From the NCBI RefSeq assembly GCF_017776525.1, contig NZ_JACVEW010000014.1:1-64000 (forward strand): a stretch of 64,000 bases of DNA, written 5' to 3'. Positions within the stretch are counted from its first letter, which is position 1. The number at the start of each line of letters is the position of its first letter. Source of the DNA: Marinobacterium alkalitolerans. Lineage in GTDB: Bacteria > Pseudomonadota > Gammaproteobacteria > Pseudomonadales > Balneatricaceae. Below are positions 6,152 to 14,680 of this stretch, in pieces. Both the position numbers and the translations under genes were made by a program. The notes under the pieces were generated by a model. That model was not told where the DNA came from and made no database searches. It saw only the letters and a program-made list of their open reading frames with translations.

Positions 6152-8302
6152 CTAGCCCCGCCTCCATGCGTGATAGCGTTCCAGCCACTTCAGGGCCGCG
6201 TCCGGGGCGTGGGCCTTTTTCCATTCACCCGCCGCATACTTGTTGGCTTCGGCCCAGGTCGGGTAGGTGTGAATGGTGCCCAGTACCTTGTTAAGCCCCA
6301 GCCCGTGCTTCATGGCGAGGACGAACTCCGCCAGCAGCTCGCCGGCATGCTCACCGACAATGCAGGCCCCCAGAATGCGGTCCTTGCCCGGCTCGGTCAG
6401 GACTTTGACGAAGCCCTTGCGCTCGCTTTCCGCAATGGCGCGGTCCAGATCGTCCAGCCCGTATCGGGTGACTTCGTGCGGGATGCCGCGCTCGATCGCT
6501 TCCTGCTCGCTGAGTCCGACGCGGGCCACTTCCGGGTCGGTGAAGGTGGTCCAGGGGATCACGCGGTAATCGGCACGGAAACGCTTGAACTGGCCAAAGA
6601 GCGCGTTGACGGCGGCGTACCAGGCCTGATGGGCAGCGGTATGGGTGAACTGATAGGGGCCGGCCACATCCCCGACCGCGTAGATGTTGGGGTAGAGGGT
6701 TTCCAGATAGGCATTGGTGGTCAGGGTGCGCTGCGTTTCGATGCCGAGCGTTTCCAGCCCGTAGCCGGTCAGGCGCGGCTGTCGGCCCACCGCGATCAGC
6801 AGTTCATCGAACGGCAGCACCACTTCCTGGCCCTGATGATCACAGATCAGGTAGTTGCATCCGTCGCGCCGCTCCGTACGCAGCGCACCATGCTCCGTCA
6901 GGACCTGCACGCCATCATCCTGCAGCGATGTCTGCACCAGCTCGGCAACCTCGGGATCTTCCCGTGCCATCAGGCGCTGTCCGCGCTCGACCTGCGTCAC
7001 TTTTGAACCCAGTCGCGCAAAGCTTTGTGACAGCTCGCAGCCGATGGGGCCGCCGCCCAGCACCACCAGACGCTCGGGGGGCGTATCCCGCTCGGCAAAC
7101 CGGTCCCAGAGCGTATCGCTGGTGACGTAGCCGGTGTCGTCCAGTCCGGGCAGGGGCGGCACGGCCGGGCTGGCACCTGTTGCCAGAATGATGCTGCGGG
7201 CTGTCAGGCGCAGGGTCTCGCCTTCGTGCAGGCGGATCTCCACGGTCCAGGGGTCAATCAGTTGTGCATGGCCCTGCAGTACTTCAACGCCCAGGTTGGT
7301 GTAGCGTTCGACGCTGTCATGGGGCTCCACCTGACGAATGACCGCATGGATGCGGGCCATAACGGCACGGAAGGAGAACCGGGGAGAAGACGCCTCCAGC
7401 CCATACCGCTCCGCCTGCCGCATCTGGTGGGCTACCCGGGCGCTTTTGATTAATGCCTTGCTGGGCACGCAGCCATAATTCAGGCAGTCGCCGCCCATCT
7501 TGTGCGCTTCGATCAGGGTCACTTTCGCTTTGACGGCCGCGCCAATATAGGCGGATACCAGCCCGCCGGCACCGGCGCCGATCACGATCAGGTTGCGGTC
7601 AAACCGGGCCGGTTTCTGCCAGCGGCCATACACCCGGCGACGCTGAATCCAGCCGATCAGTTTCTTGGCCAACAGCGGGAACAGGCCCAGCAGCGCGAAG
7701 GAGATCAGCAGGTCCGGTGACAGAATGCCGGACAGGCTTTCCAGTTGCGCGATCTGGGTACCGGCATTCACGTACACCAGCGTGCCGGCCAGCATGCCGA
7801 TCTGACTCACCCAGTAGAAGGTCCAGGCCTTGATCGGCGTCAGCCCCATCAGCAGGTTGATCAGGAAGAAGGGGAACGCGGGCACCAGGCGAAGGGTAAA
7901 CAGATAAAAGGCACCGTCACGCTCGATGCCGCGGTTGATGGCACTTAACCGGTTGCCAAACCGGGATTGCACCCAGCTTTGCAGCAGGTAACGGGAAACC
8001 AAAAAGGCCAGCGTCGCACCGATGGTGGAGGCAAAGGAGACCAGCAGCAGACCCTGCCCAAGCCCGAACAGCGCCCCACCCGCCAGCGTCATCACGGCTG
8101 CTCCCGGCAGGGAGAGCGAGGTGACGATGACGTAGAGCAGGAAGAACCCGCCTGCCGTCAGCAGAGGTGCTTCGCTGCGCCAGCTCTCAAACCGGCCCAG
8201 ACCGGACTTGAGGCCCTCCAGAGTCAGCCACTGGTGCAGGTCCAGCATGAAGAAGGCGGTGGCGATGGCCGCAATGGCCGCCAGTATGAACAGCTTTTTC
8301 AT
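6152..8302 (-). CDS. Fusion of VTT/TVP38 membrane domain and pyridine nucleotide-disulfide oxidoreductase
   Basis: 716 residues from ATG 8302, which overlaps the ArsS stop as ATGA. Residues 1 to about 225 form a multi-helix SNARE-associated/VTT (DedA-like) domain with PGAAVMTLAGGALFG. From about 235 comes a MerA/lipoamide-dehydrogenase-like flavoenzyme: FAD site GAGAGG (242-247), redox-active GGDCLNYGCVPSKAL (C273 and C278), NAD site VVLGGGPIGCE, AVGDVAG, and the C-terminal dimer domain ending near HTYPTWAEANK. The C-terminal Cys pair of true mercuric reductase is absent. It may supply reducing power at the membrane for arsenic or thiol chemistry. The fusion itself is seen directly; the substrate is not known. 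Confidence 0.85.
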   Translation of the reverse strand: MKKLFILAAIAAIATAFFMLDLHQWLTLEGLKSGLGRFESWRSEAPLLTAGGFFLLYVIVTSLSLPGAAVMTLAGGALFGLGQGLLLVSFASTIGATLAFLVSRYLLQSWVQSRFGNRLSAINRGIERDGAFYLFTLRLVPAFPFFLINLLMGLTPIKAWTFYWVSQIGMLAGTLVYVNAGTQIAQLESLSGILSPDLLISFALLGLFPLLAKKLIGWIQRRRVYGRWQKPARFDRNLIVIGAGAGGLVSAYIGAAVKAKVTLIEAHKMGGDCLNYGCVPSKALIKSARVAHQMRQAERYGLEASSPRFSFRAVMARIHAVIRQVEPHDSVERYTNLGVEVLQGHAQLIDPWTVEIRLHEGETLRLTARSIILATGASPAVPPLPGLDDTGYVTSDTLWDRFAERDTPPERLVVLGGGPIGCELSQSFARLGSKVTQVERGQRLMAREDPEVAELVQTSLQDDGVQVLTEHGALRTERRDGCNYLICDHQGQEVVLPFDELLIAVGRQPRLTGYGLETLGIETQRTLTTNAYLETLYPNIYAVGDVAGPYQFTHTAAHQAWYAAVNALFGQFKRFRADYRVIPWTTFTDPEVARVGLSEQEAIERGIPHEVTRYGLDDLDRAIAESERKGFVKVLTEPGKDRILGACIVGEHAGELLAEFVLAMKHGLGLNKVLGTIHTYPTWAEANKYAAGEWKKAHAPDAALKWLERYHAWRRG

Positions 8303-9261
8303 GCTGAGTCGCCCAGTGCGCCGCCACAACTGCTGCCCTGTCCCGCCGTGCAGCCGTAACAGTGGTCGGCGGTGCAGATCGAGTGGCCATCCAGATCGGC
8401 TTCCAGCAGGTCTTTCAATGTGCGGGTCTGGCCCGGAACGGCCAGCTCGAGCTGCTGGTTGAAGTCGCAGTCATACAGGCGACCCTGCCAGTCCACGCTG
8501 ATGGTGGAGCGGCACATCAGGTTATCCAGATTGGCCTCGCTGAAGTTGTCCTTCAGAAGTTGCATGTAGGGCGCGAACTGTCCCTTGGACACCAGCATGG
8601 AGCCGAAGCGCTTGATCGGCATGTTGGTGATGGTGAACAGCTGGCTGAACTGAATCCCGAAATGCTCTTCCAGCTCACGCCGGTAATCCGCTTCCAGCGC
8701 CTGCTGTGGCGGCGGCAGGGACGGCCCTTGCGGGTTGTAGACCAGGTTCAGGGTGAGGTTTGAATCGGGCTGGCCATAGCCCAGTGCGTTCAGTTTCTGC
8801 AGCCCCGCAATGCTGAGGTCAAAGACGCCCTTGCCGCGCTGCTTGTCGACGTTCTCAACCGAATAGCAGGGCAGGGAAGCGACCACTTCAACCTGCTGTT
8901 CGGCCAGAAATTCGGCCAGCCCCTCCTGATCATCCTCGAACAGAATGGTCAGGTTACAGCGGTCAATCACGTTGACCCCCAGTGCCCGTGCCTCCCTGAC
9001 CAGATCTCGGAAACGGGGATGAAGTTCCGGCGCGCCGCCGGTCAGGTCCAGCGTGCCGATATCGCGCGCTTTCAGCACCTGCGGGATCAGGTCGATCAGG
9101 GCGTCGTCCATCATTTCGGTGCGGTTGGGGCCGGCGTTCACGTGACAATGCACGCAGGTCTGGTTACAGCGATAGCCCAGGTTGACCTGTAAGGTTTGCG
9201 TTTGCGCACGCTGAAGGCTGGGAAAGTCGGTGACTTCAAGCAGTTCTATGGTGGACAGCAT
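8299..9261 (-). CDS. arsS: Arsenosugar biosynthesis radical SAM protein ArsS
   Basis: 320 residues. YRCNQTCVHCH (C32, C36, C39) is the CxxxCxxC motif binding the SAM-cleaving 4Fe-4S cluster, followed by LDLTGGAPELHP. The C-terminal DUF3641-type region has auxiliary-cluster cysteines at C296, C301, C304 and C312 (CYGCTAGQGSSCGG). In some relatives the last position is selenocysteine; here it is an ordinary Cys codon. ArsS is thought to transfer the adenosyl group to dimethylated arsenic, giving the arsenosugar precursor. It heads the minus-strand operon that runs to 4074, with GGGAG upstream of ATG 9261. No arsM methyltransferase is in the window. Confidence 0.9.
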   Translation of the reverse strand: MLSTIELLEVTDFPSLQRAQTQTLQVNLGYRCNQTCVHCHVNAGPNRTEMMDDALIDLIPQVLKARDIGTLDLTGGAPELHPRFRDLVREARALGVNVIDRCNLTILFEDDQEGLAEFLAEQQVEVVASLPCYSVENVDKQRGKGVFDLSIAGLQKLNALGYGQPDSNLTLNLVYNPQGPSLPPPQQALEADYRRELEEHFGIQFSQLFTITNMPIKRFGSMLVSKGQFAPYMQLLKDNFSEANLDNLMCRSTISVDWQGRLYDCDFNQQLELAVPGQTRTLKDLLEADLDGHSICTADHCYGCTAGQGSSCGGALGDSA

Positions 9262-9287
9262 CTTGGGCTCCCGATCAAAAAATCCGT

Positions 9288-9312
9288 TTGGCTTGTCTGT
9301 TAGTCAAGCCAA
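9288..9312 (-). promoter_or_regulatory. Hairpin followed by T-run in the arsS leader
   Basis: TTGGCTTG (9288-9295) and CAAGCCAA (9305-9312) form a perfect 8-base stem with a 9-base loop. Read on the minus strand towards arsS, it is followed after five bases by TTTTTT and then the arsS ribosome site. It resembles a weak intrinsic terminator or attenuator in the leader, or an operator palindrome. The rest of the 216-base divergent spacer shows no clear promoter to me. Confidence 0.4.
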
Positions 9313-9477
9313 GTGCGCCTTTCCTTACAACTGATTTCTGTTTTTTTCGTGTCAAAAGAGTGTGTTGGCGACTGGATGGTCTTTTGCAGGGCAAGGCAGA
9401 GGCTGGACGGCGAGGCAAAATCGGGCATAAGCTGCCTTGCAGGATCTCACCTTGAACATCAACGACAGGGATATGGC

Positions 9478-10593
9478 ATGAAGCGGTTGGTACTGTTGGG
9501 AGCGGGGCATGCACACCTGCTGGTGCTGCGTGAGCTGGCCCGTTCGCCCCGTTCGGATATCGAGCTGGTGGTGATTACGCCCACGGTCTGGCAGTACTAC
9601 TCCGGCATGGTCCCCGGCTGGGTGGCCGGGCTGTATGCGCTTGATCAGTGCCGCATCAATGTGGCGCCGCTGGTGGCGGCTGCTGGCGGTCGCCTGTGTC
9701 TGGATCGGTCCGTTCGCCTGCAGGCTTCGGACCGCACTGTTGAGCTGCACAGCGGCGTGGTGGAGGGCTATGACTACCTGTCGATTGATACCGGCTCCTC
9801 CACCCGGATGGGTACACTGACAGCGTTTGAGGGTGAGCAGGTGCCCGTAAAACCGATCGAGGCCTTTTGCGAGCAGTGGCAACAGGTACAACCCCGGTTG
9901 ATGTCGGCACCGGGGGGACATATTGCCGTGGTGGGTGGTGGTGCGGGCGGTGTCGAGCTGGCCATGGCGATCCGAGAGTCGCTAAAAACCACGCCTGCAG
10001 ACGGCAAAGACTTCAGGGTTTCGCTGGTGGCGGGTGACAAGGGCGTGCTGCCGGAGTTCAATGCCGGCGTTCGGCGCAGGGTACGCAAACAGTTGGCGCA
10101 AGCCGGTATCACGCGGGTGGATGCGCGGGCCGAAGTGCGGCAGGGAAGGCTGGTGACGTCGGCAGGGCAAACGATCGAAGCCGACCTTGTGCTGGCCGCA
10201 ACTGGGGCCAAAGCCGCGTCCTGGCTTGAGGGCAGCGGGCTGGCGCTGGATACGGAAGGCTTTGTCAGCGTGACGCCCTGTCACCAGAGCCTGTCCCACC
10301 CCGCAGTATTTGCCGCCGGCGATGTGTGCAGCCGGCAGGATGGCCGGCTTAGCCGTTCCGGGGTACATGCGGTCAGGGCCGGGCCCGTTCTGGCCCATAA
10401 TCTGAAGGCGGCCCTCGATCAGCGCCCGCTGAAGCCGTTCAACCCTCGCCCTTATGCGCTCTATCTGCTGTCCTGTGGTCAGGGCAGCGCCATTGGAAGC
10501 TATGGCCCTCTGGCGTTCTCAGGACGCTGGGTCTGGCGGCTCAAGGACTGGATCGACCGCCGCTTCGTGGAAGGCTTTGATCAGCCGGCATAA
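9478..10593 (+). CDS. FAD-dependent oxidoreductase of the SelD-N-terminal type (TIGR03169-like)
   Basis: 371 residues from ATG 9478, preceded by ACAGGG; upstream in-frame starts from 9313 lack ribosome sites. LVLLGAGHAHLLVLREL is the hallmark opening of the flavoprotein domain found alone or fused in front of selenophosphate synthetase. It is related to type II NADH dehydrogenases. The second Rossmann motif is VVGGGAGGVELA, and FAAGDVCS binds FAD near the C-terminus. No SelD domain is attached and no selenium genes are nearby. It lies divergent from arsS, a family originally noted for selenodomain association, so it may share a regulator or redox role with that cluster. The substrate is unknown. 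Confidence 0.82.
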   Translation: MKRLVLLGAGHAHLLVLRELARSPRSDIELVVITPTVWQYYSGMVPGWVAGLYALDQCRINVAPLVAAAGGRLCLDRSVRLQASDRTVELHSGVVEGYDYLSIDTGSSTRMGTLTAFEGEQVPVKPIEAFCEQWQQVQPRLMSAPGGHIAVVGGGAGGVELAMAIRESLKTTPADGKDFRVSLVAGDKGVLPEFNAGVRRRVRKQLAQAGITRVDARAEVRQGRLVTSAGQTIEADLVLAATGAKAASWLEGSGLALDTEGFVSVTPCHQSLSHPAVFAAGDVCSRQDGRLSRSGVHAVRAGPVLAHNLKAALDQRPLKPFNPRPYALYLLSCGQGSAIGSYGPLAFSGRWVWRLKDWIDRRFVEGFDQPA

Positions 10594-10668
10594 GCCGCGC
10601 ATGGATTGATCTGATCCTGAAAAGCGTGGAGTATCAAGGGCTCACAATCAGGCGACAGGGAGACACAG

Positions 10669-11529
10669 ATGAGTCAAGCACGTATCGGCATCATTGGCGG
10701 CAGTGGCCTGTACCAGATGCCAGGGCTGACCGACGTACAGGAGCACAGCATCGATACCCCCTTCGGTGCGCCCTCTGACCCGCTGGTCACGGGCAACATG
10801 GACGGTGTGCCTGTGGTGTTCTTGGCCCGGCACGGTCGCGATCACCGCTTCCTGCCCACGGAAGTGCCCTACCGCGCCAATATCCATGCCCTGAAACAGA
10901 TGGGAGTGCGTTATCTGGTGTCCTTTTCGGCCGTTGGCTCCCTGCAGGCCGAGGTGGCGCCGCGCGACATGCTGATTCCTGACCAGTACATCGACCTGAC
11001 GCGGCACCGCGTGAACACCTTCTTTGGCGAGGGGGTAGTGGCCCATGTGGCACTTGCCGACCCGGTGTGCGCTGCGCTCTCGAAGCTGCTGGCGGAAGCC
11101 GTTGCCGCTCAGGAAAACGCGCCCAACCTGCACACCGGCGGCACTTACGTTTGCATGGAGGGGCCGCAGTTCTCCACCCGCGCCGAGTCACAGTGGTATC
11201 GCCAGATGGGGGCGAGTGTGATTGGCATGACGAACATGCCGGAAGCCCGTCTGGCCCGGGAAGCGCAGATGGCCTATGCCTCTTTGGCGATGGTGACGGA
11301 CTACGATAGCTGGAACCCCAAAGAGGACCATGTGACGGCCGAACTGGCCATTGCCAACCTGATGCATAATGCGGACAACGCCAAGCGGATCGCGCGCACC
11401 GCGATCGAGCTGATTAACCGGCACGCGCCCGAGTCCCAGGCCCATCAGGCCCTGAAACAGGGGCTGGTGACTCCTATGGAGCAGATCCCCGAGGCCCGCC
11501 GAGCGCTGGTCGAACTCCTTCTGCAATAA
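10669..11529 (+). CDS. mtnP: S-methyl-5'-thioadenosine phosphorylase (or close purine phosphorylase)
   Basis: 286 residues. IGIIGGSGLYQMPGL opens the phosphate-binding nucleoside phosphorylase II fold, FLARHGRDHRFLPTEVPYRAN follows, and SFSAVGSL and VTDYDSW are the MTAP-type base-recognition segments. The enzyme splits methylthioadenosine, a by-product of polyamine synthesis, into adenine and methylthioribose-1-phosphate. Some relatives prefer methylthioinosine or hypoxanthine nucleosides, so specificity is not certain. It has a GACAGGGAGA ribosome site. It is apparently a single gene followed by a strong palindrome and then the urt operon. It could be linked to ArsS because radical SAM and adenosyl chemistry make related nucleosides, but that is speculation. 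Confidence 0.87.
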   Translation: MSQARIGIIGGSGLYQMPGLTDVQEHSIDTPFGAPSDPLVTGNMDGVPVVFLARHGRDHRFLPTEVPYRANIHALKQMGVRYLVSFSAVGSLQAEVAPRDMLIPDQYIDLTRHRVNTFFGEGVVAHVALADPVCAALSKLLAEAVAAQENAPNLHTGGTYVCMEGPQFSTRAESQWYRQMGASVIGMTNMPEARLAREAQMAYASLAMVTDYDSWNPKEDHVTAELAIANLMHNADNAKRIARTAIELINRHAPESQAHQALKQGLVTPMEQIPEARRALVELLLQ

Positions 11530-11541
11530 CGCCTTCCCTCG

Positions 11542-11569
11542 GTGGGGTACGTCATTTGACGTATCCCAC
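11542..11569. promoter_or_regulatory. 28-base near-perfect palindrome downstream of mtnP, upstream of urtA
   Basis: GTGGG.TACGTCA and TGACGTA.CCCAC mirror each other around a central TT, 13 base pairs with one G-T position. The two-base centre is too tight for a good RNA hairpin loop and no T-run follows. A protein-binding operator therefore seems as likely as a terminator. It sits about 150 bases before urtA and could act on the urea operon. Confidence 0.5.
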
Positions 11570-11612
11570 TGCGTCATTACGCGCATACCCCCCGTTGCAC
11601 CCCTTGGGAATA

Positions 11613-11663
11613 ATCGATCGGGCACTGAGTTGTTTTTCCCGGCCTCGTTGAGGCCCGATCGAT
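11613..11663 (+). promoter_or_regulatory. Competing stem structures in the urtA leader region
   Basis: ATCGATCGGGC (11613-11623) pairs perfectly with GCCCGATCGAT (11653-11663). A smaller stem GGCCTC/GAGGCC (11641-11646 with 11650-11655) uses part of the same right arm, so the two folds exclude each other. It lies 50 to 100 bases before the urtA start. It could be a paired operator site or a leader switch. Confidence 0.4.
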
Positions 11664-11715
11664 AACAAGGGTTCCACCCGCACTGAAGGGATTCGGAACC
11701 GAAGGGGGTACTGCA

Positions 11716-13002
11716 ATGAAGATCAAATCACTGACCGCCGGTATAGCGCTGGCAATGGGTGCATCCACGCTGTCTTTCAGCGTGCTGGCCGCGGACACCA
11801 TCAAGGTAGGTGTGCTGCATTCTCTGTCCGGCACCATGGCTATCAGCGAGACCACGCTGAAAGACACCGTGTTGATGATGATCGAAGAACAGAACAAGAA
11901 GGGCGGCCTGCTGGGCAAGCAGCTTGAGCCGGTCGTGGTTGACCCGGCCTCCAACTGGCCGCTGTTTGCCGAGAAAACCCGTGAGCTGCTGACGCAGGAA
12001 GAGGTGGACGTGATCTTCGGCTGCTGGACCTCGGTGTCCCGCAAGTCCGTGCTGCCGGTGCTGGAAGAGTTGAACGGCCTGATGTTCTACCCGGTTCAGT
12101 ATGAAGGCGAGGAGTCCTCCAAGAACGTCTTCTACACCGGTGCGGCGCCCAACCAGCAGGCGATCCCGGCCGTGGATTACCTGATGAACGAGCTGGGCGT
12201 GGAGCGCTGGGTGCTGGCCGGCACCGACTACGTCTATCCGCGTACCACCAACAAGATCCTCGAAGCCTACCTGAAAGACAAGGGTGTGGCGGCCGAGGAC
12301 ATCATGATCAACTACACCCCCTTCGGTCATTCCGACTGGCAGTCGATCGTCTCTGACGTCAAAAAATTCGGCAGCGCCGGCAAGAAAACCGCCGTGGTCT
12401 CCACCATCAACGGCGATGCCAACGTGCCTTTCTACAAGGAACTGGGTAACCAGGGCGTCTCCTCCGAAGATATCCCCGTTGTCGCCTTCTCCGTGGGCGA
12501 GGAAGAACTGTCCGGTATCGACACCGGCCCGCTGGTGGGCCACATGGCCGCCTGGAACTACTTCCAGAGCGTGGATACCGACCTGAACAGCGAATTCATC
12601 CAGAAATGGCACGCCTTCACCGGTGATGAAAACCGCGTAACCAACGACCCGATGGAAGCCACCTATATCGGCTTCAACATGTGGGCCCAGGCAGTGACCG
12701 AAGCCGGTACGACCGATGTGGACGCGGTCGAGCAGGCGATGATCGGCCAGGAAGTGCCCAACCTGACCGGCGGCACTGCCGTGATGAACAAGAACCACCA
12801 CCTGAGCAAACCGGTGCTGATCGGCGAGATTCAGGATGACGGTCAATTCGAGGTGGTTTGGGAAACCGAGGGCGTAGTGCCGGGTGATGCCTGGTCCGAC
12901 TTCCTGCCGGGCTCCAAGAACCTGTTGGCCGACTGGACCGCTCCGGTCAAGTGCGGCAACTACAACGTGGAAACCCAGTCCTGCGGTGGCCAGGCCAACT
13001 GA
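11716..13002 (+). CDS. urtA: Urea ABC transporter, substrate-binding protein
   Basis: 428 residues with a signal peptide (MKIKSLTAGIALAMGASTLS, likely cleaved after VLA near residue 25), so periplasmic. The mature start DTIKVGVLHSLSGTMAISE and the body with YPVQYEGEESSKNVFYTGAAPNQQ are diagnostic of UrtA among branched-chain amino-acid-type binding proteins. It captures urea (or short amides) for UrtBC. GAAGGGGG precedes the ATG. It is the first gene of a long plus-strand block running through urease to ureJ. UrtA operons are commonly under NtrC and nitrogen limitation; I could not find a convincing sigma-54 site upstream. Confidence 0.95.
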   Translation: MKIKSLTAGIALAMGASTLSFSVLAADTIKVGVLHSLSGTMAISETTLKDTVLMMIEEQNKKGGLLGKQLEPVVVDPASNWPLFAEKTRELLTQEEVDVIFGCWTSVSRKSVLPVLEELNGLMFYPVQYEGEESSKNVFYTGAAPNQQAIPAVDYLMNELGVERWVLAGTDYVYPRTTNKILEAYLKDKGVAAEDIMINYTPFGHSDWQSIVSDVKKFGSAGKKTAVVSTINGDANVPFYKELGNQGVSSEDIPVVAFSVGEEELSGIDTGPLVGHMAAWNYFQSVDTDLNSEFIQKWHAFTGDENRVTNDPMEATYIGFNMWAQAVTEAGTTDVDAVEQAMIGQEVPNLTGGTAVMNKNHHLSKPVLIGEIQDDGQFEVVWETEGVVPGDAWSDFLPGSKNLLADWTAPVKCGNYNVETQSCGGQAN

Positions 13003-13066
13003 TCAGGCGTTTCCCTTGCGGCCCTGTCACGGCGGGGCCGCCTTTCCCATCCTCTGGAGTCTTACC

Positions 13067-14680
13067 GTGAAACGATTATTGGCGATCTGCTGTTACTGCC
13101 TCGGCCTGCTGCTGTCGCTGCCGGCAATGGCCGCGGAGAAGCCGCTGCCGACCGAGCTTGCACCGCTGCTGAGTGAGCTGACCGAAGCACGCCTGAGTAA
13201 GGCGATTCCGGTCCTCGATGCGCTGGAAGCCGAAGGGGGCGAGGCCGTCCAACCGCTGTTCAGCTATATGCTGGAGGGCGATCTCTACTACATCAAATCT
13301 TCCCGACAGGTGATCGCGGTGAGCGAAGCGGCCGGTCAGGAAACCTTTATCGATATGCTGAGCGGCGCAGAGCTGACGCCGCTGTCCAGCCGCGAGATCA
13401 AGAAAATCCGCGTCAACAATCGCCTGCGTGGCCACCTGCGCGATGCGATTGCACGTCTGCAACTGGGGTCTGAAAGCGCCTCCGTGCGCGAGAGCGCGGT
13501 ACGCTCGCTGCTGTCGGATCTGGATGACGGCACCCTTGAGGCAATCCGCGATGCCCGCCTGAACGAGCCTTCTTCAGCGGTGCGCGACGTAATGGATATG
13601 GCGCTGGCGTTGCACCGCCTGAATACGGCGGGTCTGGCCGTGGATCGCATCGAAGCGATCGGGCAGCTCGAGGGCAGCCTTGAGGGTGATGTGCGCAATG
13701 CACTGAATCGCGTGGCCGAGCGTGATCCCTCGCCGCAGGTGCAACAGGCCGCGTTCAGGGCGCTGACCGGCATCGAGCAGAAGGTCGAGTTTTATGCGTT
13801 CGTTGACCAGCTCTTCTTCGGTCTGAGCCTGGGCTCGGTGTTGCTGCTGGCGGCGATTGGACTGGCGATCACTTTCGGTGTGATGGGCGTGATCAACATG
13901 GCCCACGGCGAAATGATCATGCTGGGCGCCTACACCACTTACGTGGTGCAGCTGTTGATGCCGAACTTCATTGAATACTCGCTCTGGGTCGCCGTTCCGG
14001 CGGCGTTTGTGGTGTCCGGTCTGGCCGGTGTGCTACTGGAGCGGCTGGTGATCCGACACCTGCATGGCCGCCCGCTGGAGACCCTGCTGGCAACCTTCGG
14101 GGTCAGCCTGATACTGCAGCAGTTGGTGCGTACCGTTTTCTCGCCGCTGAACCGTCAGGTGGCGTCACCCGAGTGGATGAGCGGCTCCTGGGAGATCAAC
14201 CCGGTACTGTCGCTGACGTTGAACCGCCTCTACATCCTGGCCTTTGCGCTGTTGGTGTTCTTTGCGCTGATGCTGCTGCTGAAGAAAAGCTCGCTCGGCC
14301 TGAACGTGCGTGCCGTGTCGCAAAACCGTGCCATGGCCAAATCCATGGGCATTCCCACCGGGCGTGTGGATGCGATGACCTTCGGCCTGGGTTCCGGTAT
14401 CGCCGGTATCGCCGGGGTGGCGCTGAGCCAGCTGACCAACGTGGGGCCGAATCTGGGTCAGTCCTACATTATCGATTCCTTCATGGTCGTGGTATTTGGC
14501 GGCGTGGGCAACCTCTGGGGCACTTTGGTTGCAGCCTTCTCGCTTGGCATTGCCAACAAGTTCCTGGAGCCGGTCACCGGTGCGGTTCTCGCCAGCATTC
14601 TGGTACTGGTCTTCATCATCCTGTTTATCCAGAAGCGTCCCAAGGGACTCTTCCCACAGAAAGGGAGGGCGGCTGAATGA
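13067..14680 (+). CDS. urtB: Urea ABC transporter, permease UrtB
   Basis: 537 residues from GTG 13067, preceded by TCTGGAG; an upstream ATG frame overlaps urtA and is not credible. A signal-like segment (LLAICCYCLGLLLSLPAMA) leads a helical periplasmic extension of about 215 residues with repeated RES/RLN helices. The LivH-like permease with about eight membrane helices follows (from GLSLGSVLLLAAIGLAITFGV). The long N-terminal extension is usual for proteobacterial UrtB. With UrtC it forms the channel for urea across the inner membrane. The stop overlaps the urtC start as ATGA. Confidence 0.93.
   Translation: MKRLLAICCYCLGLLLSLPAMAAEKPLPTELAPLLSELTEARLSKAIPVLDALEAEGGEAVQPLFSYMLEGDLYYIKSSRQVIAVSEAAGQETFIDMLSGAELTPLSSREIKKIRVNNRLRGHLRDAIARLQLGSESASVRESAVRSLLSDLDDGTLEAIRDARLNEPSSAVRDVMDMALALHRLNTAGLAVDRIEAIGQLEGSLEGDVRNALNRVAERDPSPQVQQAAFRALTGIEQKVEFYAFVDQLFFGLSLGSVLLLAAIGLAITFGVMGVINMAHGEMIMLGAYTTYVVQLLMPNFIEYSLWVAVPAAFVVSGLAGVLLERLVIRHLHGRPLETLLATFGVSLILQQLVRTVFSPLNRQVASPEWMSGSWEINPVLSLTLNRLYILAFALLVFFALMLLLKKSSLGLNVRAVSQNRAMAKSMGIPTGRVDAMTFGLGSGIAGIAGVALSQLTNVGPNLGQSYIIDSFMVVVFGGVGNLWGTLVAAFSLGIANKFLEPVTGAVLASILVLVFIILFIQKRPKGLFPQKGRAAE

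Noticed and set aside
6152-7600. Mercuric reductase
   Set aside because: The N-terminal redox Cys pair is present but the C-terminal vicinal Cys pair and other mer genes are absent.
8299-8370. Selenocysteine in ArsS
   Set aside because: The C-terminal GSSCGG position is an ordinary Cys codon, and the only UGA is the true stop overlapping the next start.
11619-11635. Sigma-54 promoter for urtA (GGGCAC...TTGT)
   Set aside because: The GG to GT spacing or sequence departs from GG-N10-GC in every alignment tried; no clear NtrC dyad.
11728-12846. Open frame antisense to urtA
   Set aside because: His/Gly/Val-rich shadow of urtA with no ribosome site or domain.
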